In this document: piece after piece, positions 44,904-53,668 of the stretch
How positions within the stretch are numbered: the stretch's first letter is position 1
How the letters are laid out: every line of letters begins with the position of its first letter
Assembly (NCBI GenBank): GCA_030065935.1
Contig: JASJCP010000010.1
Span: forward strand, 1 to 64,000
Reading direction: 5' to 3'
Length of the DNA: 64,000 nt
Source: Xenococcaceae cyanobacterium MO_167.B27
GTDB lineage: Bacteria; Cyanobacteriota; Cyanobacteriia; Cyanobacteriales; Xenococcaceae
Made by a program: the position numbers and the translations under genes
The notes under the pieces: model-generated
Told to the model about the DNA's origin: nothing
The model's input: the letters and a program-made list of their open reading frames with translations, nothing else
Databases searched by the model: none

Positions 44904-45236
44904 CTATTTAAAAGATACTTTGCTTTCGAGCCAGTTAGTCACTAAAATCGGTAGATTCTTTTTTGCCCATCGTAATGCGACAATTCTTAAGACGGGTTTC
45001 GACAGACTAGCGATCGCCTTTAAAAATCGGTTTAGAGGTTGATTGCTAAATTTCTTGTTAATAATATTAATTGAGCCAACATCATAAAGACTATCAATAA
45101 TTAACTTTAAAGTAATTTCTTCTCGTTCTACCAATTGTTCTAAGAGTAATAAAACATCTCGGATTCGCTCTTGTTTTTTGCGCTCTTCTTCCGAAATTTT
45201 GGAGATTTTTAGAGATTTATCTTGGTATGTCAGCAT
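44904..45236 (-). CDS. Hypothetical protein
   Basis: This 110-aa basic, mostly helical protein has an N-terminal charged helix (SEEERKKQERIRDVLLLLEQ), a middle section DSLYDVGSINIINKKF and an amphipathic basic C-terminal part (LRIVALRWAKKNLPILVTNW) that could lie on a membrane. No transmembrane helix, metal motif or known family is recognised. Single gene. Confidence 0.55.
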   Translation of the reverse strand: MLTYQDKSLKISKISEEERKKQERIRDVLLLLEQLVEREEITLKLIIDSLYDVGSINIINKKFSNQPLNRFLKAIASLSKPVLRIVALRWAKKNLPILVTNWLESKVSFK

Positions 45237-45321
45237 TAAACTCCAACTTGTGTTGAACTATCTCTAACCATCTTATTCCCCTTTGCAAAAAGAAAATGTT
45301 ATCAAAGTCAGAAATTTCTCC

Positions 45322-45921
45322 CTATTTCCAAAACTGTTGCCAGAGTTGGGCAGATAATTCCGTATAATCTGCTAAATTCTCCAAGGTTTCATTAGCTTTC
45401 TTGTTTATACTAATCAAAGACTCTCCATCTACATACACTTGTTTTGTAGGATAGTTACGCCATAACTCTAGGAGAGAAACTCGCCCATCGTCCTGACTAG
45501 AAGCAATTAAAGCTCCTCTAAGAGCCTGTATATCTCCTCTTGGCGAGCTTGAATGAACTATATTACTACTTTGACTCAAAGCATACTCCCCTACTATAGT
45601 ATTAAGTAGGTAGGACGCGATCGCTGTATTAGTAGGAAACTCGCCCCTCAGTAACCAACGAACTACATCAGGATTTTGTCCGCTAAAATCAAGCAGGAAA
45701 TCTATGGAAGGGGAAACTTCTCCTGTGGTGGCGAAAGCTTCTAATTCTTCTAGGGAAACTGACACAGATGCTAAACCATAGGTAAAGGTTACTTTTTCTG
45801 CTGCTAATGTGGGCTTGAGACTGGTCAATAAAACCATAGCTACTCCCAATGCTAACAAGGGCTTATGCCATAAATGCTTGTTCCTTCTTCCTGGTTTCTT
45901 CTTCCTTTTATGACCTAACAT
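45322..45921 (-). CDS. DUF1400 secreted protein
   Basis: This 199-aa protein has a basic N-terminus (LGHKRKKKPGRRNK), a hydrophobic core (PLLALGVAMVLLTSLKPTLA) and a likely signal-peptidase site at TLA-AE. After this comes the DUF1400 domain (KVTFTYGLASVSVSLEELEAF). DUF1400 is often fused to an alpha/beta hydrolase in cyanobacteria; here it occurs alone. The ATG at 45919-45921 is chosen because the signal peptide starts there; the frame extends upstream without purpose. Function unknown; location periplasmic. Confidence 0.75.
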   Translation of the reverse strand: MLGHKRKKKPGRRNKHLWHKPLLALGVAMVLLTSLKPTLAAEKVTFTYGLASVSVSLEELEAFATTGEVSPSIDFLLDFSGQNPDVVRWLLRGEFPTNTAIASYLLNTIVGEYALSQSSNIVHSSSPRGDIQALRGALIASSQDDGRVSLLELWRNYPTKQVYVDGESLISINKKANETLENLADYTELSAQLWQQFWK

Positions 45922-46059
45922 AATTGTTTCTCTAGCTGTTGTTGTAATCCTCTCTCTGGAGTTGAATAGGAAACAACAGTTTAAATAATGCAAATTGCAA
46001 ATTCTTGGTGATTGGTTTACAATTATTGTTGAATAAAAAATCAAATTTCAGAGAGAGCC

Positions 46060-46362
46060 ATGAACCAGCATTATATCCTGAGTATCAATCCTCAAGCGGA
46101 TTATGAGTGGGAACGTTGTGTATTGCGCAATCCCATTACAGGAGAACATCCCGATCTGTTAAGAGCGATCGCAGAATCCATTGGGAAACAGCCAGGCTCT
46201 CATCTAATTAAGGTTAGTATCAATGTGGAAATTTTAGAAACTGTACCATACCTTCCTGAATCTACAGTTAATTCTTCCCTTCATTCGGTATCACAACTGC
46301 CAACTGCAACAAACTTGTTAGATAAGCTCGATAAATCTCAGAAAGCGTCAATTAATAGGTAA
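46060..46362 (+). CDS. Hypothetical protein
   Basis: This 100-aa protein has a compact N-terminal part (YILSINPQADYEWERCVLRN, then HPDLLRAIAESIGKQPGSHL) and a Ser/Thr-rich tail. It begins at an ATG preceded by GAGAGAG. No family recognised. It is divergent from the DUF1400 gene and 141 bp upstream of ccmP; the intervening spacer argues against tight coupling. Confidence 0.55.
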   Translation: MNQHYILSINPQADYEWERCVLRNPITGEHPDLLRAIAESIGKQPGSHLIKVSINVEILETVPYLPESTVNSSLHSVSQLPTATNLLDKLDKSQKASINR

Positions 46363-46503
46363 TAAGTAATAAGTAATCACTATTCAGGAGACAGTAGTAT
46401 TACTCGCCCTATTACCTCACCCTTATAAAAGCTTTACAATTGCCCCTATCCTTGATTAGCTGGAATATGTCACATCAGTCCATTGCTGAAGGGGAAAGAG
46501 ATT

Positions 46504-47145
46504 TTGGGTGTAGAATTGCGTAGTTATGTTTATTTAGACCGCTTACAACCACAACACGCTGCTTATATTGGTACAGTGGCTTTAGGATTTTTACCATTAC
46601 CAGGGGATGCTTCCTTGTGGATTGAAATATCTCCTGGGATTGAAATTAATCGCATTACTGATGTCGCGCTCAAATCTGCTGTAGTTCGTCCTGGGGTGCA
46701 ATTTGTAGAAAGATTATATGGTTTATTAGAAATCCATTCTAACAAGCAAGGAGAAGTCAGAGCAGCAGGGAAAGCTATTTTACAAGCTTTAGGAGTAGAT
46801 CAAAGAGATTCTCTCAAACCGAAAGTCGTTTCTTCTCAGGTAATTCGTAATATTGACGCATATCAAGCTCAATTGATTAATCGTAACCGTAGAGGACAGT
46901 TGTTACTAGAGGGACAAACTCTATACGTTTTAGAAGTACAACCAGCAGCTTATGCTGCTTTAGCTGCTAATGAAGCGGAAAAGGCTGCTTTAATTAATAT
47001 ACTCCAAGTAGGAGCAGTAGGAAGTTTTGGGCGATTATATTTAGGAGGAGAAGAAAGAGATATTATGGCTGGGTCGGCTGCTGCTTTAGCTGCGATAGAA
47101 AATGTTGCGGGAAGAGATGTATCTTTTGGCGGGAAAAAAGAATAG
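46504..47145 (+). CDS. ccmP: Carboxysome shell protein CcmP (tandem BMC domains)
   Basis: This 213-aa protein has two BMC domains and closely follows CcmP in length and sequence ([11 protein letters not shown] at the start, [55 protein letters not shown]). CcmP forms pseudo-hexameric trimers that stack into double-layered shell tiles with a large gated central pore, thought to pass sugar phosphates such as RuBP or 3-PGA. The start is taken as TTG 46504 (MGVELRS), preceded by GGGGAAAGAG. It lies outside the ccm operon, as usual for ccmP. Confidence 0.92.
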   Translation: MGVELRSYVYLDRLQPQHAAYIGTVALGFLPLPGDASLWIEISPGIEINRITDVALKSAVVRPGVQFVERLYGLLEIHSNKQGEVRAAGKAILQALGVDQRDSLKPKVVSSQVIRNIDAYQAQLINRNRRGQLLLEGQTLYVLEVQPAAYAALAANEAEKAALINILQVGAVGSFGRLYLGGEERDIMAGSAAALAAIENVAGRDVSFGGKKE

Positions 47146-47212
47146 AAATTCATAGGAAATAATAAACTAAAGAAAAGGTTAAATAACAGTTGCAAGATGG
47201 AGGTATGGGTTG

Positions 47213-48109
47213 ATGGCAAATGTAGAACATCTTACTAAACTTAAACAAGGGGGGGATAAATGGAGTAAGTGGCGTAATAGTAACGGTAGTTTGCCACCAG
47301 ATTTACAATCAGCTAATCTTAGTGGAACTAATTTAGCCAAAACTGATTTAGTGAAAGCAGATTTAGGGGGTGCTAATCTCTGTTATGCAGAATTAAGTGG
47401 AGTTAATTTAGCTACTGCTAATTTAGAAAAAGCGGAATTAATTGAAGCTTGTCTATTAGAAGCGAATTTGAGTAATGCTAATCTCCGTCAGGCATATTTA
47501 ATTAATGCTAACTTACAAAGAGCCAATCTAATTGGGGCGGATTTACGAGAAGCACAAGGGAATAACGTAAACTTAAGCGAAGCTAATTTAATTGGTACTT
47601 CGATGCGAAATATTAATTTGTACCAAGCTAATTTAGTAGCCACAAAATTGCATCGGACTAATCTTAGTGAGTCGAATCTGCTCCAGGCAAATTTAAACGA
47701 AGCCGACCTTAGTTATGGCAATGTTTATCGAGCAGAATTATCGGGAGTATCTGCTTACAAAACTAATTTTTATCGAACAAAAGCTATAGGAAGTTATTTT
47801 AATAAAGCCTATATCTTTGGGGCTAATTTATTAGAAGCTGATTTGATGGCGAGTAATTTAAGTTGGGCTACTCTTAGTTATAGTAATTTGAGAAATATTA
47901 ATCTTACAAAAGCTATCCTCAGAGGAGCTAATTTAAGTCATACAGATTTGAAACAAGCTAATCTTAGTCAAGCTAATCTACGGGGTGCAAATCTGACAAA
48001 AGCCGATCTACGTGGTGCTAATTTGCGTAATGCTAATATTCAAGAAGCTATCTTTAAAAGTACAATGCTCCAGGGCGCAATTATGCCTGATGGAACAAGA
48101 CATTATTAA
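47213..48109 (+). CDS. Pentapeptide-repeat protein
   Basis: This 298-aa protein is almost wholly made of A(D/N)LxX pentapeptide repeats from about residue 30 to 290 (ANLSGTNLAKTDLVKADLGG and so on), after a short N-terminal helix (VEHLTKLKQGGDKWSKWRN). It should form a long right-handed quadrilateral beta helix. No signal peptide or membrane helix is present. Ligand or partner unknown. ATG 47213 follows GGAGG (47199-47203). It shares pentapeptides, but not architecture, with the J-domain protein at 13721. Confidence 0.88.
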   Translation: MANVEHLTKLKQGGDKWSKWRNSNGSLPPDLQSANLSGTNLAKTDLVKADLGGANLCYAELSGVNLATANLEKAELIEACLLEANLSNANLRQAYLINANLQRANLIGADLREAQGNNVNLSEANLIGTSMRNINLYQANLVATKLHRTNLSESNLLQANLNEADLSYGNVYRAELSGVSAYKTNFYRTKAIGSYFNKAYIFGANLLEADLMASNLSWATLSYSNLRNINLTKAILRGANLSHTDLKQANLSQANLRGANLTKADLRGANLRNANIQEAIFKSTMLQGAIMPDGTRHY

Positions 48110-48129
48110 TTTTTAATTATTAATTGTTT

Positions 48130-49116
48130 ATGGTTAAAGTCAGTGTTTGCATTCCTACCTACAATCGTTCTCATTATCTTCAATATGCAGTTAATAGTGT
48201 TCTGAATCAAACTTATACTGATTATGAACTTATTATTTGTGATGATGCTTCCCCTGATGACACTGCGACAGTAGTTAGTCAATATCAAGACAGTAGAATT
48301 CGCTATATTCAACATCCTCAAAATATTGGACGAAGTAAGAATATGCGTTCGGGTTTTAGTTCCGCTACAGGAGAGTATTTTATCAAATTTGATGACGATG
48401 ATGCGATCGCGCCTGAGTTTTTAGCTAAAACAGTAGAGATACTAGACACTCAGAAAGAAGCAGATTTTGTCTGTACCGATCATTGGATTATTAATGCTGA
48501 TAGTGTTAGAGAAGAGTCTGCAACTAGAGAAAATTCGGCAAAATGGGGTAAAGATAAGCTTGAACCAGGAATAATACCTAATTTAATTGAAGAAACTTTT
48601 ATTAAACAGAGTTTACAGGTAGGTTCGTCCCTATTTCGTCGTCAATGTCTGGCAGAAATTGACTATATGCGCCCCCAAGCTGACGGTTGCGAAGATTTCG
48701 ATTTATTAGTTAGACTAGCGATCGCAGGATATAAAGGTTATTTTCTTCCTGAATTACTCATGGAATACCGTTTTCATGGAGGACAAACCAGCCTTAAACA
48801 AGATATTCATTTTCTCTCTGCGAAAACTTTTTGTATTGATAGTTATCATTTTACAGAGCCAAAATTAGAAAAACTAAGATTAAAAAAATTAGCTATAACT
48901 CAACAGGGTTTAGGAATAAGGTTAATTGAAAAAGGTGAACCCACTAAAGGAAGAGAGTTGTTACAGAAATCATCTCAGACTCTTGGTAAATCATCCCGTT
49001 TCTACTTTGGTATTGTCTTATCCTATCTACCTGCTAGCCTCAGAAAGATTTTACTAGATACCGTCCGCAACCTGAAACAGAAAGACTATTCTGAGCAAGT
49101 TAGGAATAAGGAGTGA
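48130..49116 (+). CDS. Family 2 glycosyltransferase
   Basis: This 328-aa GT-A enzyme begins VKVSVCIPTYNRSHYLQYAV and continues with the nucleotide-binding ICDDASPDDT, the metal-binding KFDDDD in place of DxD, and a later CEDFDLLVRLA (acceptor/catalytic region). It transfers a sugar from an NDP donor, probably for cell-surface polysaccharide. A C-terminal helical tail (about 230-328) resembles O-antigen glycosyltransferases of this group. The substrate is unknown. It starts 20 bp after the pentapeptide gene and may share its transcript. Confidence 0.88.
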   Translation: MVKVSVCIPTYNRSHYLQYAVNSVLNQTYTDYELIICDDASPDDTATVVSQYQDSRIRYIQHPQNIGRSKNMRSGFSSATGEYFIKFDDDDAIAPEFLAKTVEILDTQKEADFVCTDHWIINADSVREESATRENSAKWGKDKLEPGIIPNLIEETFIKQSLQVGSSLFRRQCLAEIDYMRPQADGCEDFDLLVRLAIAGYKGYFLPELLMEYRFHGGQTSLKQDIHFLSAKTFCIDSYHFTEPKLEKLRLKKLAITQQGLGIRLIEKGEPTKGRELLQKSSQTLGKSSRFYFGIVLSYLPASLRKILLDTVRNLKQKDYSEQVRNKE

Positions 49117-49265
49117 GGAGTAAGGATTGAGGGATGAGGAATAGGTCTTCGGATCAGGGGTATTTATCCTTCATCCTTTATCTATTGCTGTACTTATATT
49201 AATATCAGAGGTGACAAATAAAGATTAAAATCAATAGAAGGCAATCTTATCATACTCAGAAGACT

Positions 49266-49979
49266 ATGGATTTATCTAACTCCAACACTGCGAAAAATTT
49301 GTCAGAAGCCTTTGCTGGAGAATCAATGGCGAATCGTAAATACCTATTTTTTGCTGACGTAGCGCGAAAACTAGGGATGTCTGAATTAGCCAAGCTCTTT
49401 AGAGAAACTGCTAATCAAGAAACAGAACACGCTTTTGCTCATTTCCGACTCATACACCCAGAATTAGTAGTAGAAGACCCAGAGTCATTAAGTGAATCAG
49501 AAAAAAAAGCGATCGCATCTCGTTGTCTAGAGTTAGCAATTGAAGGTGAAACCTATGAATACACTACTATGTATCCTGAATTTGCCAAAGCAGCGTCAGA
49601 AGACAGAGATAATGACGCAGTAGCGGAATTTCAATCTCAAGAGGAAGAATCTCGACAACACGCCACAAACTTCCGCAAAGCAGCCCATAATTTTGGTTTG
49701 CTTACTCATATTGAAAATCATCACGCTAATCAATATACAGAAGCACTCCAAGTTCTCGATGGTGGAGAGCCAGTTACTAAAGTAGCAGACTCGAACCCTA
49801 CCACTCAAAAATGGATTTGTCGTCAATGTTCCATGATTTATGACCCTGTTGTGGGCGACCCTGATTCTGGAATTGCTCCTGGTACTCCCTTTGCAGACAT
49901 TCCTGATGATTGGTGCTGTCCTATTTGTGGTGCAACAAAAAATAAGTTTGAACCTTACAAAGAGTCAATTGCTGCTTAG
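49266..49979 (+). CDS. rbr: Rubrerythrin
   Basis: This 237-aa protein combines a ferritin-like diiron domain (about 1-145, with [20 protein letters not shown] and [15 protein letters not shown] carrying Glu/His ligands) with a C-terminal rubredoxin domain (about 175-228). The rubredoxin holds CRQC and CPIC as the four Fe ligands. Rubrerythrins reduce hydrogen peroxide using electrons passed through the rubredoxin centre and protect against oxidative stress. Full-length for the family. Single gene. Confidence 0.93.
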   Translation: MDLSNSNTAKNLSEAFAGESMANRKYLFFADVARKLGMSELAKLFRETANQETEHAFAHFRLIHPELVVEDPESLSESEKKAIASRCLELAIEGETYEYTTMYPEFAKAASEDRDNDAVAEFQSQEEESRQHATNFRKAAHNFGLLTHIENHHANQYTEALQVLDGGEPVTKVADSNPTTQKWICRQCSMIYDPVVGDPDSGIAPGTPFADIPDDWCCPICGATKNKFEPYKESIAA

Positions 49980-49991
49980 AGTTTTATAAAA

Positions 49992-50020
49992 AGTAGGGTG
50001 GGCGGTGCATCGCCCTACTA
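49992..50020. repeat. Palindrome AGTAGGG/CCCTACT
   Basis: Arms at 49992-49998 and 50013-50019 enclose TGGGCGGTGCATCG. It lies directly after the rubrerythrin stop. It is a variant of the element at 28022-28050. No T-run follows. Confidence 0.55.
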
Positions 50021-50043
50021 TCTATAATTTTCGAGAATTGGTA

Positions 50044-50652
50044 TTAGCCAAGAATTTTATATTCAGCATAAAAATCTAGTAGAATTTTCCCTGCTTCTTC
50101 TAAATCCTTCCCAAAAGTAATAATTCCTTCCTTGTGTCCACTCATAACAATAATTTGTTGGTTTTTTACTTCTGTCTCTTGACACAATCTAATAATTTCT
50201 CTCGCCATTTCTGGTGTTCCGTAAGCACAATTCCTATTAGTAGTAGTAACTTTATCCATCAATTTTTGCCAAAGTGGTAAATGATGCACATGAATTACCC
50301 CATTAACTTCTGGGTCAGCAGTATATATAGCACCATGAGTTAAAGTTTCCGAAGAAGCTTGAACCTCACCTACACAAGTAACAGTGTTTTTCTCCCAATC
50401 AAAATCAGTTACTCTCGTGTAATGCTGCGCTGTTAAATTACTAATTACTCCAGTTTGAGTCCCAGAAATAATTATTGTGTTGTTGTGGCGAATACTGATA
50501 TTACCAAAACCAACACCATTGGGATATATCCCAATCAAGCCTAACTTATAGAGTCGCTCCCTCCAGAAGTTTAATTGTTTAACTTCTTCACTAGAAACTG
50601 ATGGCTGATTAGTCCAATAGCATTGATACTTGATATACCCTTCATCTATCAT
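50044..50652 (-). CDS. Class II aldolase/adducin family protein
   Basis: This 202-aa protein has the fold and zinc ligands of the class II aldolase/adducin family: HVHHLPLW supplies the His pair and MSGHKEGI the third His, and PNGVGFGNISIR is the phosphate-binding start. Members include fuculose-phosphate aldolase, ribulose-5-phosphate 4-epimerase and MtnB (methylthioribulose-phosphate dehydratase). The usual catalytic Glu/Tyr pattern is insufficient to choose. No pathway neighbours are present. Convergent with rubrerythrin. Confidence 0.8.
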   Translation of the reverse strand: MIDEGYIKYQCYWTNQPSVSSEEVKQLNFWRERLYKLGLIGIYPNGVGFGNISIRHNNTIIISGTQTGVISNLTAQHYTRVTDFDWEKNTVTCVGEVQASSETLTHGAIYTADPEVNGVIHVHHLPLWQKLMDKVTTTNRNCAYGTPEMAREIIRLCQETEVKNQQIIVMSGHKEGIITFGKDLEEAGKILLDFYAEYKILG

Positions 50653-50852
50653 TCTTGTTTTTTAACTCATAGCTATACAAATTTAGGTTATGACATAGTC
50701 TGTGTAGGGGTAATTCATCAATTACCCGAACTCGTGTTCAATATGATGTTCTAATCCAAAAGCGTAGTGCTATATAGCTGCAATTTTAGTTAGATGATTC
50801 TCTTAATAATTTGTAATACTATTTGAGAGACTTTAAAGAAAAATTTTACATC

Positions 50853-51518
50853 ATGTTACTCAGACCAGAACACCGTAACAAGTTAGACGAAACAGACGAT
50901 ACAGATTTTTACTCTATTCCTCGTTTTGTCACCCATGTAGATGAAGGGTTCATCGATCAATTGACTCAATTATATCGAGAAGAACTCACCCCTAATACTC
51001 GTATTTTAGACTTGATGAGTAGTTGGGTTTCTCACTTACCCGATGACATGGAATTTGACCATGTACAAGGTCACGGGATGAACCATGAAGAACTAGCCAA
51101 AAATCCGCAATTAGATGGCTATTTTCTCCAGAATCTCAATAAAAATCCCCAATTACCTTTAAAAGAAAACGATTTTGATGCAGTTTTAATTACTGTTTCC
51201 GTACAGTATTTACAGTATCCAGAAGCAGTATTTGCGGAAATATATCGTATCCTCAAGCCAGGAGGAAAGGTTATTGTCAGTTTTTCTAACCGAATGTTTT
51301 ACCAAAAAGCGATCGCACTTTGGCGGGATAACAGCGAAACTGGTCGAGTAGAATTAGTGAAAAAGTATTTTCAGGCTCTTCCTGGCTTTAGTACTCCTAA
51401 AATAGTGGCTCATCAATCTTCTGTCCCTGAATTTCTCCAAATGTTAGGATTAGCAGGAGCAGACCCTTTTTATGCTGTTATCGCGGAAAAAATGGTAGTT
51501 TTAACCACTAACTCATAA
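50853..51518 (+). CDS. Class I SAM-dependent methyltransferase
   Basis: This 221-aa protein has a methyltransferase core. Motif I is degenerate (TRILDLMSSWVSHLP in place of the usual GxGxG), followed by DFDAVLITVSVQYLQYPEAV (motif IV) and YRILKPGGKVIVSFSNRMFY (post-IV motif). It resembles UbiE/type-11 methyltransferases. Because motif I lacks glycines, SAM binding is not certain. ATG 50853 (MLLRPEH) is preferred over a TTG ten codons earlier. The 3' end overlaps the convergent parA by 11 bp. Confidence 0.75.
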   Translation: MLLRPEHRNKLDETDDTDFYSIPRFVTHVDEGFIDQLTQLYREELTPNTRILDLMSSWVSHLPDDMEFDHVQGHGMNHEELAKNPQLDGYFLQNLNKNPQLPLKENDFDAVLITVSVQYLQYPEAVFAEIYRILKPGGKVIVSFSNRMFYQKAIALWRDNSETGRVELVKKYFQALPGFSTPKIVAHQSSVPEFLQMLGLAGADPFYAVIAEKMVVLTTNS

Positions 51519-52095
51519 TTTCTTTCCCTACCGACTGATATCTTGACCACCCTATATGCGATCGCGGATCGGGATAGTCTTTAACAATTACTCCCTTGGC
51601 TGGCGATCGCTGAAATGCTACTAAAAGAGGAATATCAACTTTAAATAGAGGTAATTTGGCTTCTTCGAGGAATTTTCTCGCGGATCGACCATTGGTAGTA
51701 CGAGAATCTACCTTAGTTAGCAATACTTTATAGTTAGCTTTGAGTGGTTGTAGTAACTCCGCAGCTTTTATCGTAGTATCTAAATCCAGAGGATTAGGCG
51801 TAGTTGGTAAAATTAGCAAGTCGCTACCTTCTGCTAACTCCGCCAAATCTTCTGGTTCTGGTCTAGCTTGAGTGTCAATAATAATATGGGTAAACTTTTT
51901 AATTAATGCAGGAGAACCAGCCTGAGAAGCAACGTAAAAGGGCAATTTGTCTTCTTTCGACCAGACCAAAGCGGAACGATTTTTGTCAGCATCAATTAAT
52001 AAAGTGGGAGAAAAGCTTTGTAAATAAGCAGCCAAGTGAACTGCCGTTGTGGTTTTACCCACTCCTCCCTTCAAAGCCGTAATCGCAATAATCAT
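51508..52095 (-). CDS. ParA-family ATPase
   Basis: This 195-aa protein has the deviant Walker A KGGVGKTT (9-16) near the N-terminus, switch I LLIDADKNRSAL, and the Walker B-type THIIIDTQARPEPED. It matches small orphan ParA/MinD-like ATPases, which position cargo such as carboxysomes (McdA) or plasmids. No parB, mcdB or similar partner adjoins, so its cargo is unknown. ATG start at 52093-52095. Confidence 0.85.
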   Translation of the reverse strand: MIIAITALKGGVGKTTTAVHLAAYLQSFSPTLLIDADKNRSALVWSKEDKLPFYVASQAGSPALIKKFTHIIIDTQARPEPEDLAELAEGSDLLILPTTPNPLDLDTTIKAAELLQPLKANYKVLLTKVDSRTTNGRSARKFLEEAKLPLFKVDIPLLVAFQRSPAKGVIVKDYPDPRSHIGWSRYQSVGKEIMS

Positions 52096-52250
52096 GGGAT
52101 ACTCACGTCAATAACAAGGTAGTAGTAGTTTACCGAGAAGAAAGGGATTTAACTTGCAATGGATCACAAAATATTGTAGGTTTGTCAAAATTTTGTTACT
52201 TTATTTAATATAAATTTACATAATAAGCTCTAGAAAACTCTAAGTCTGGC

Positions 52251-52279
52251 TTATTGCTAAATTTGTCTGCTGTTACTAT
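52251..52279 (+). promoter_or_regulatory. Promoter of the candidate sRNA
   Basis: TTATTG (52251-52256), a 17-bp spacer and TACTAT (52274-52279) form a good sigma70-type promoter about 10 bp before the first hairpin of the candidate sRNA. Confidence 0.55.
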
Positions 52280-52285
52280 GGCAGT

Positions 52286-52356
52286 AGTATCAATGTTTCG
52301 CGTCAACATTGATTTCTCCTGAATCTTAGCCTCGGTATTACCGAGGTGTTTTTTTT
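52286..52356 (+). ncRNA. Candidate small RNA with two hairpins and intrinsic terminator
   Basis: A perfect 8-bp hairpin (TCAATGTT 52290-52297, AACATTGA 52305-52312) is followed by an unpaired CU-rich linker (TTTCTCCTGAATCTTAG). A terminator hairpin CCTCGG TATTA CCGAGG (52330-52346) then ends in eight T (52349-52356). The plan (two stem-loops around a CUCC-containing single-stranded stretch) is that of Yfr1, the cyanobacterial antisense-type sRNA, but the usual Yfr1 core ACUCCUCACAC is not present. The start is inferred from the promoter. No coding frame fits. Confidence 0.55.
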
Positions 52357-52385
52357 GCTTGGATGATAAAGTGATCGATATCTAA

Positions 52386-53624
52386 ATGGGAATTAGCTTA
52401 CCAAAATTTAAGTCTGAAATCTGGATTCTTGCTGGAGGAAGACTGTTGTCAGAGATCGGTACAGGATTTACTCTATTTTATGCGCCGATCTTTTTTGTGA
52501 ATCAGATTGGCATATCCTCAACCTTAGTAGGGTTGGCTTTGGGTAGTGGTTCAGTTTCGGGGGTTGTAGGGCGGTTTCTGGGGGGACAATGGGCTGATTC
52601 TCCTTCTTGGGGAAGAAGAAAAACCTTATTAATCTCTGCTGCTATTTCCGCCTTTGCTGATGTGTTTCTAGTTATGGCGGATAATTTTCCCCTATTAGTT
52701 GTGGGAAATATTTTGATGGGTTTGGGTGTAGGCTTTTATTGGCCAGCAACCGAAGCTGCTATTATTGACTTGACTAATCCCGAACAGCGCAATGAAGCCT
52801 TTGCCGTGACAAGATTGGCAGATAGTTTAGGATTAAGCTTGGGTGTGGTCTTGGGAGGGGCATTAATCGCGAATTTTGGCAATTATCGCGCTTTATTTGC
52901 CATAGACGGCGTTTCTTTTCTAATTTTCTTTGCCATTATCTATTTTGCGATCGCAGAAACTTATGAATTTTCATCTCAGTCAACAGCAGCTTCTAGTGGT
53001 TGGTTATTAGCATTCAGCGATCGCACCTTAATGATTTATGTTGTAGTAAATATTCTCTTTACCACCTATCTTTCCCAAGTACAAAGTACTCTACCTCTGT
53101 ATCTCAAAAACTTTGCAGGAGAAACCTCACAAGGATTATCAGAAAAAGTCATCAGTGGCTTATTTAGTTGGCATATTACCTTTGCTGCTATTTGTCAGTT
53201 ACCTATCGCCCGTTGGTTAAATAGTTTTAGTCGTATGCAAGCTTTAACTATTGCTTTGATTTTCTGGGGTGTAGGATTCTTCTGTGTTTGGCTAATTGGA
53301 ACATCATCTTATCCCCTAGTTTGGGCTATACTCGCCCTAGGGATTATGGCATTAGGAATGGTTGCTTATACTCCTTCTGCTTCCGCTTTTATTGCGGATA
53401 TCGCCCCAGAATCATTACGAGGAGTTTATTTATCGATTAATTCCCAGTGTTGGGCGATTGGTTATTTTATTGGACCAACCCTTGGAGGCTATGCTTTAGA
53501 CCAGTCCCCTAATGTTGTTAAAGGGTTTTGGTTGGGTTGCATGGCTTCAATTTTTTTAGGGATACTTATCTTACGCTATTTATCAAAAGTAGTTAAATCA
53601 GACATCCAAGATAATTTAAGCTAA
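52386..53624 (+). CDS. MFS transporter
   Basis: This 412-aa protein has about 12 hydrophobic segments and the MFS motif A (GGQWADSPSWGRRKTLL) between helices 2 and 3. A second, weaker copy lies between helices 8 and 9 (ARWLNSFSRMQALTIAL). The ATG follows the sRNA terminator by about 30 bp, so it is not part of that transcript. It probably exports a small hydrophobic compound; no specific substrate can be inferred. Confidence 0.88.
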   Translation: MGISLPKFKSEIWILAGGRLLSEIGTGFTLFYAPIFFVNQIGISSTLVGLALGSGSVSGVVGRFLGGQWADSPSWGRRKTLLISAAISAFADVFLVMADNFPLLVVGNILMGLGVGFYWPATEAAIIDLTNPEQRNEAFAVTRLADSLGLSLGVVLGGALIANFGNYRALFAIDGVSFLIFFAIIYFAIAETYEFSSQSTAASSGWLLAFSDRTLMIYVVVNILFTTYLSQVQSTLPLYLKNFAGETSQGLSEKVISGLFSWHITFAAICQLPIARWLNSFSRMQALTIALIFWGVGFFCVWLIGTSSYPLVWAILALGIMALGMVAYTPSASAFIADIAPESLRGVYLSINSQCWAIGYFIGPTLGGYALDQSPNVVKGFWLGCMASIFLGILILRYLSKVVKSDIQDNLS

Positions 53625-53668
53625 TAGCTAAAGGGTCAAAACTGGTTCAAATTTTAGAGAAAGCTATT

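Noticed and set aside
52286-52356. Assignment as canonical Yfr1
   Set aside because: The conserved ACUCCUCACAC core is not present, so only a Yfr1-like architecture is claimed.
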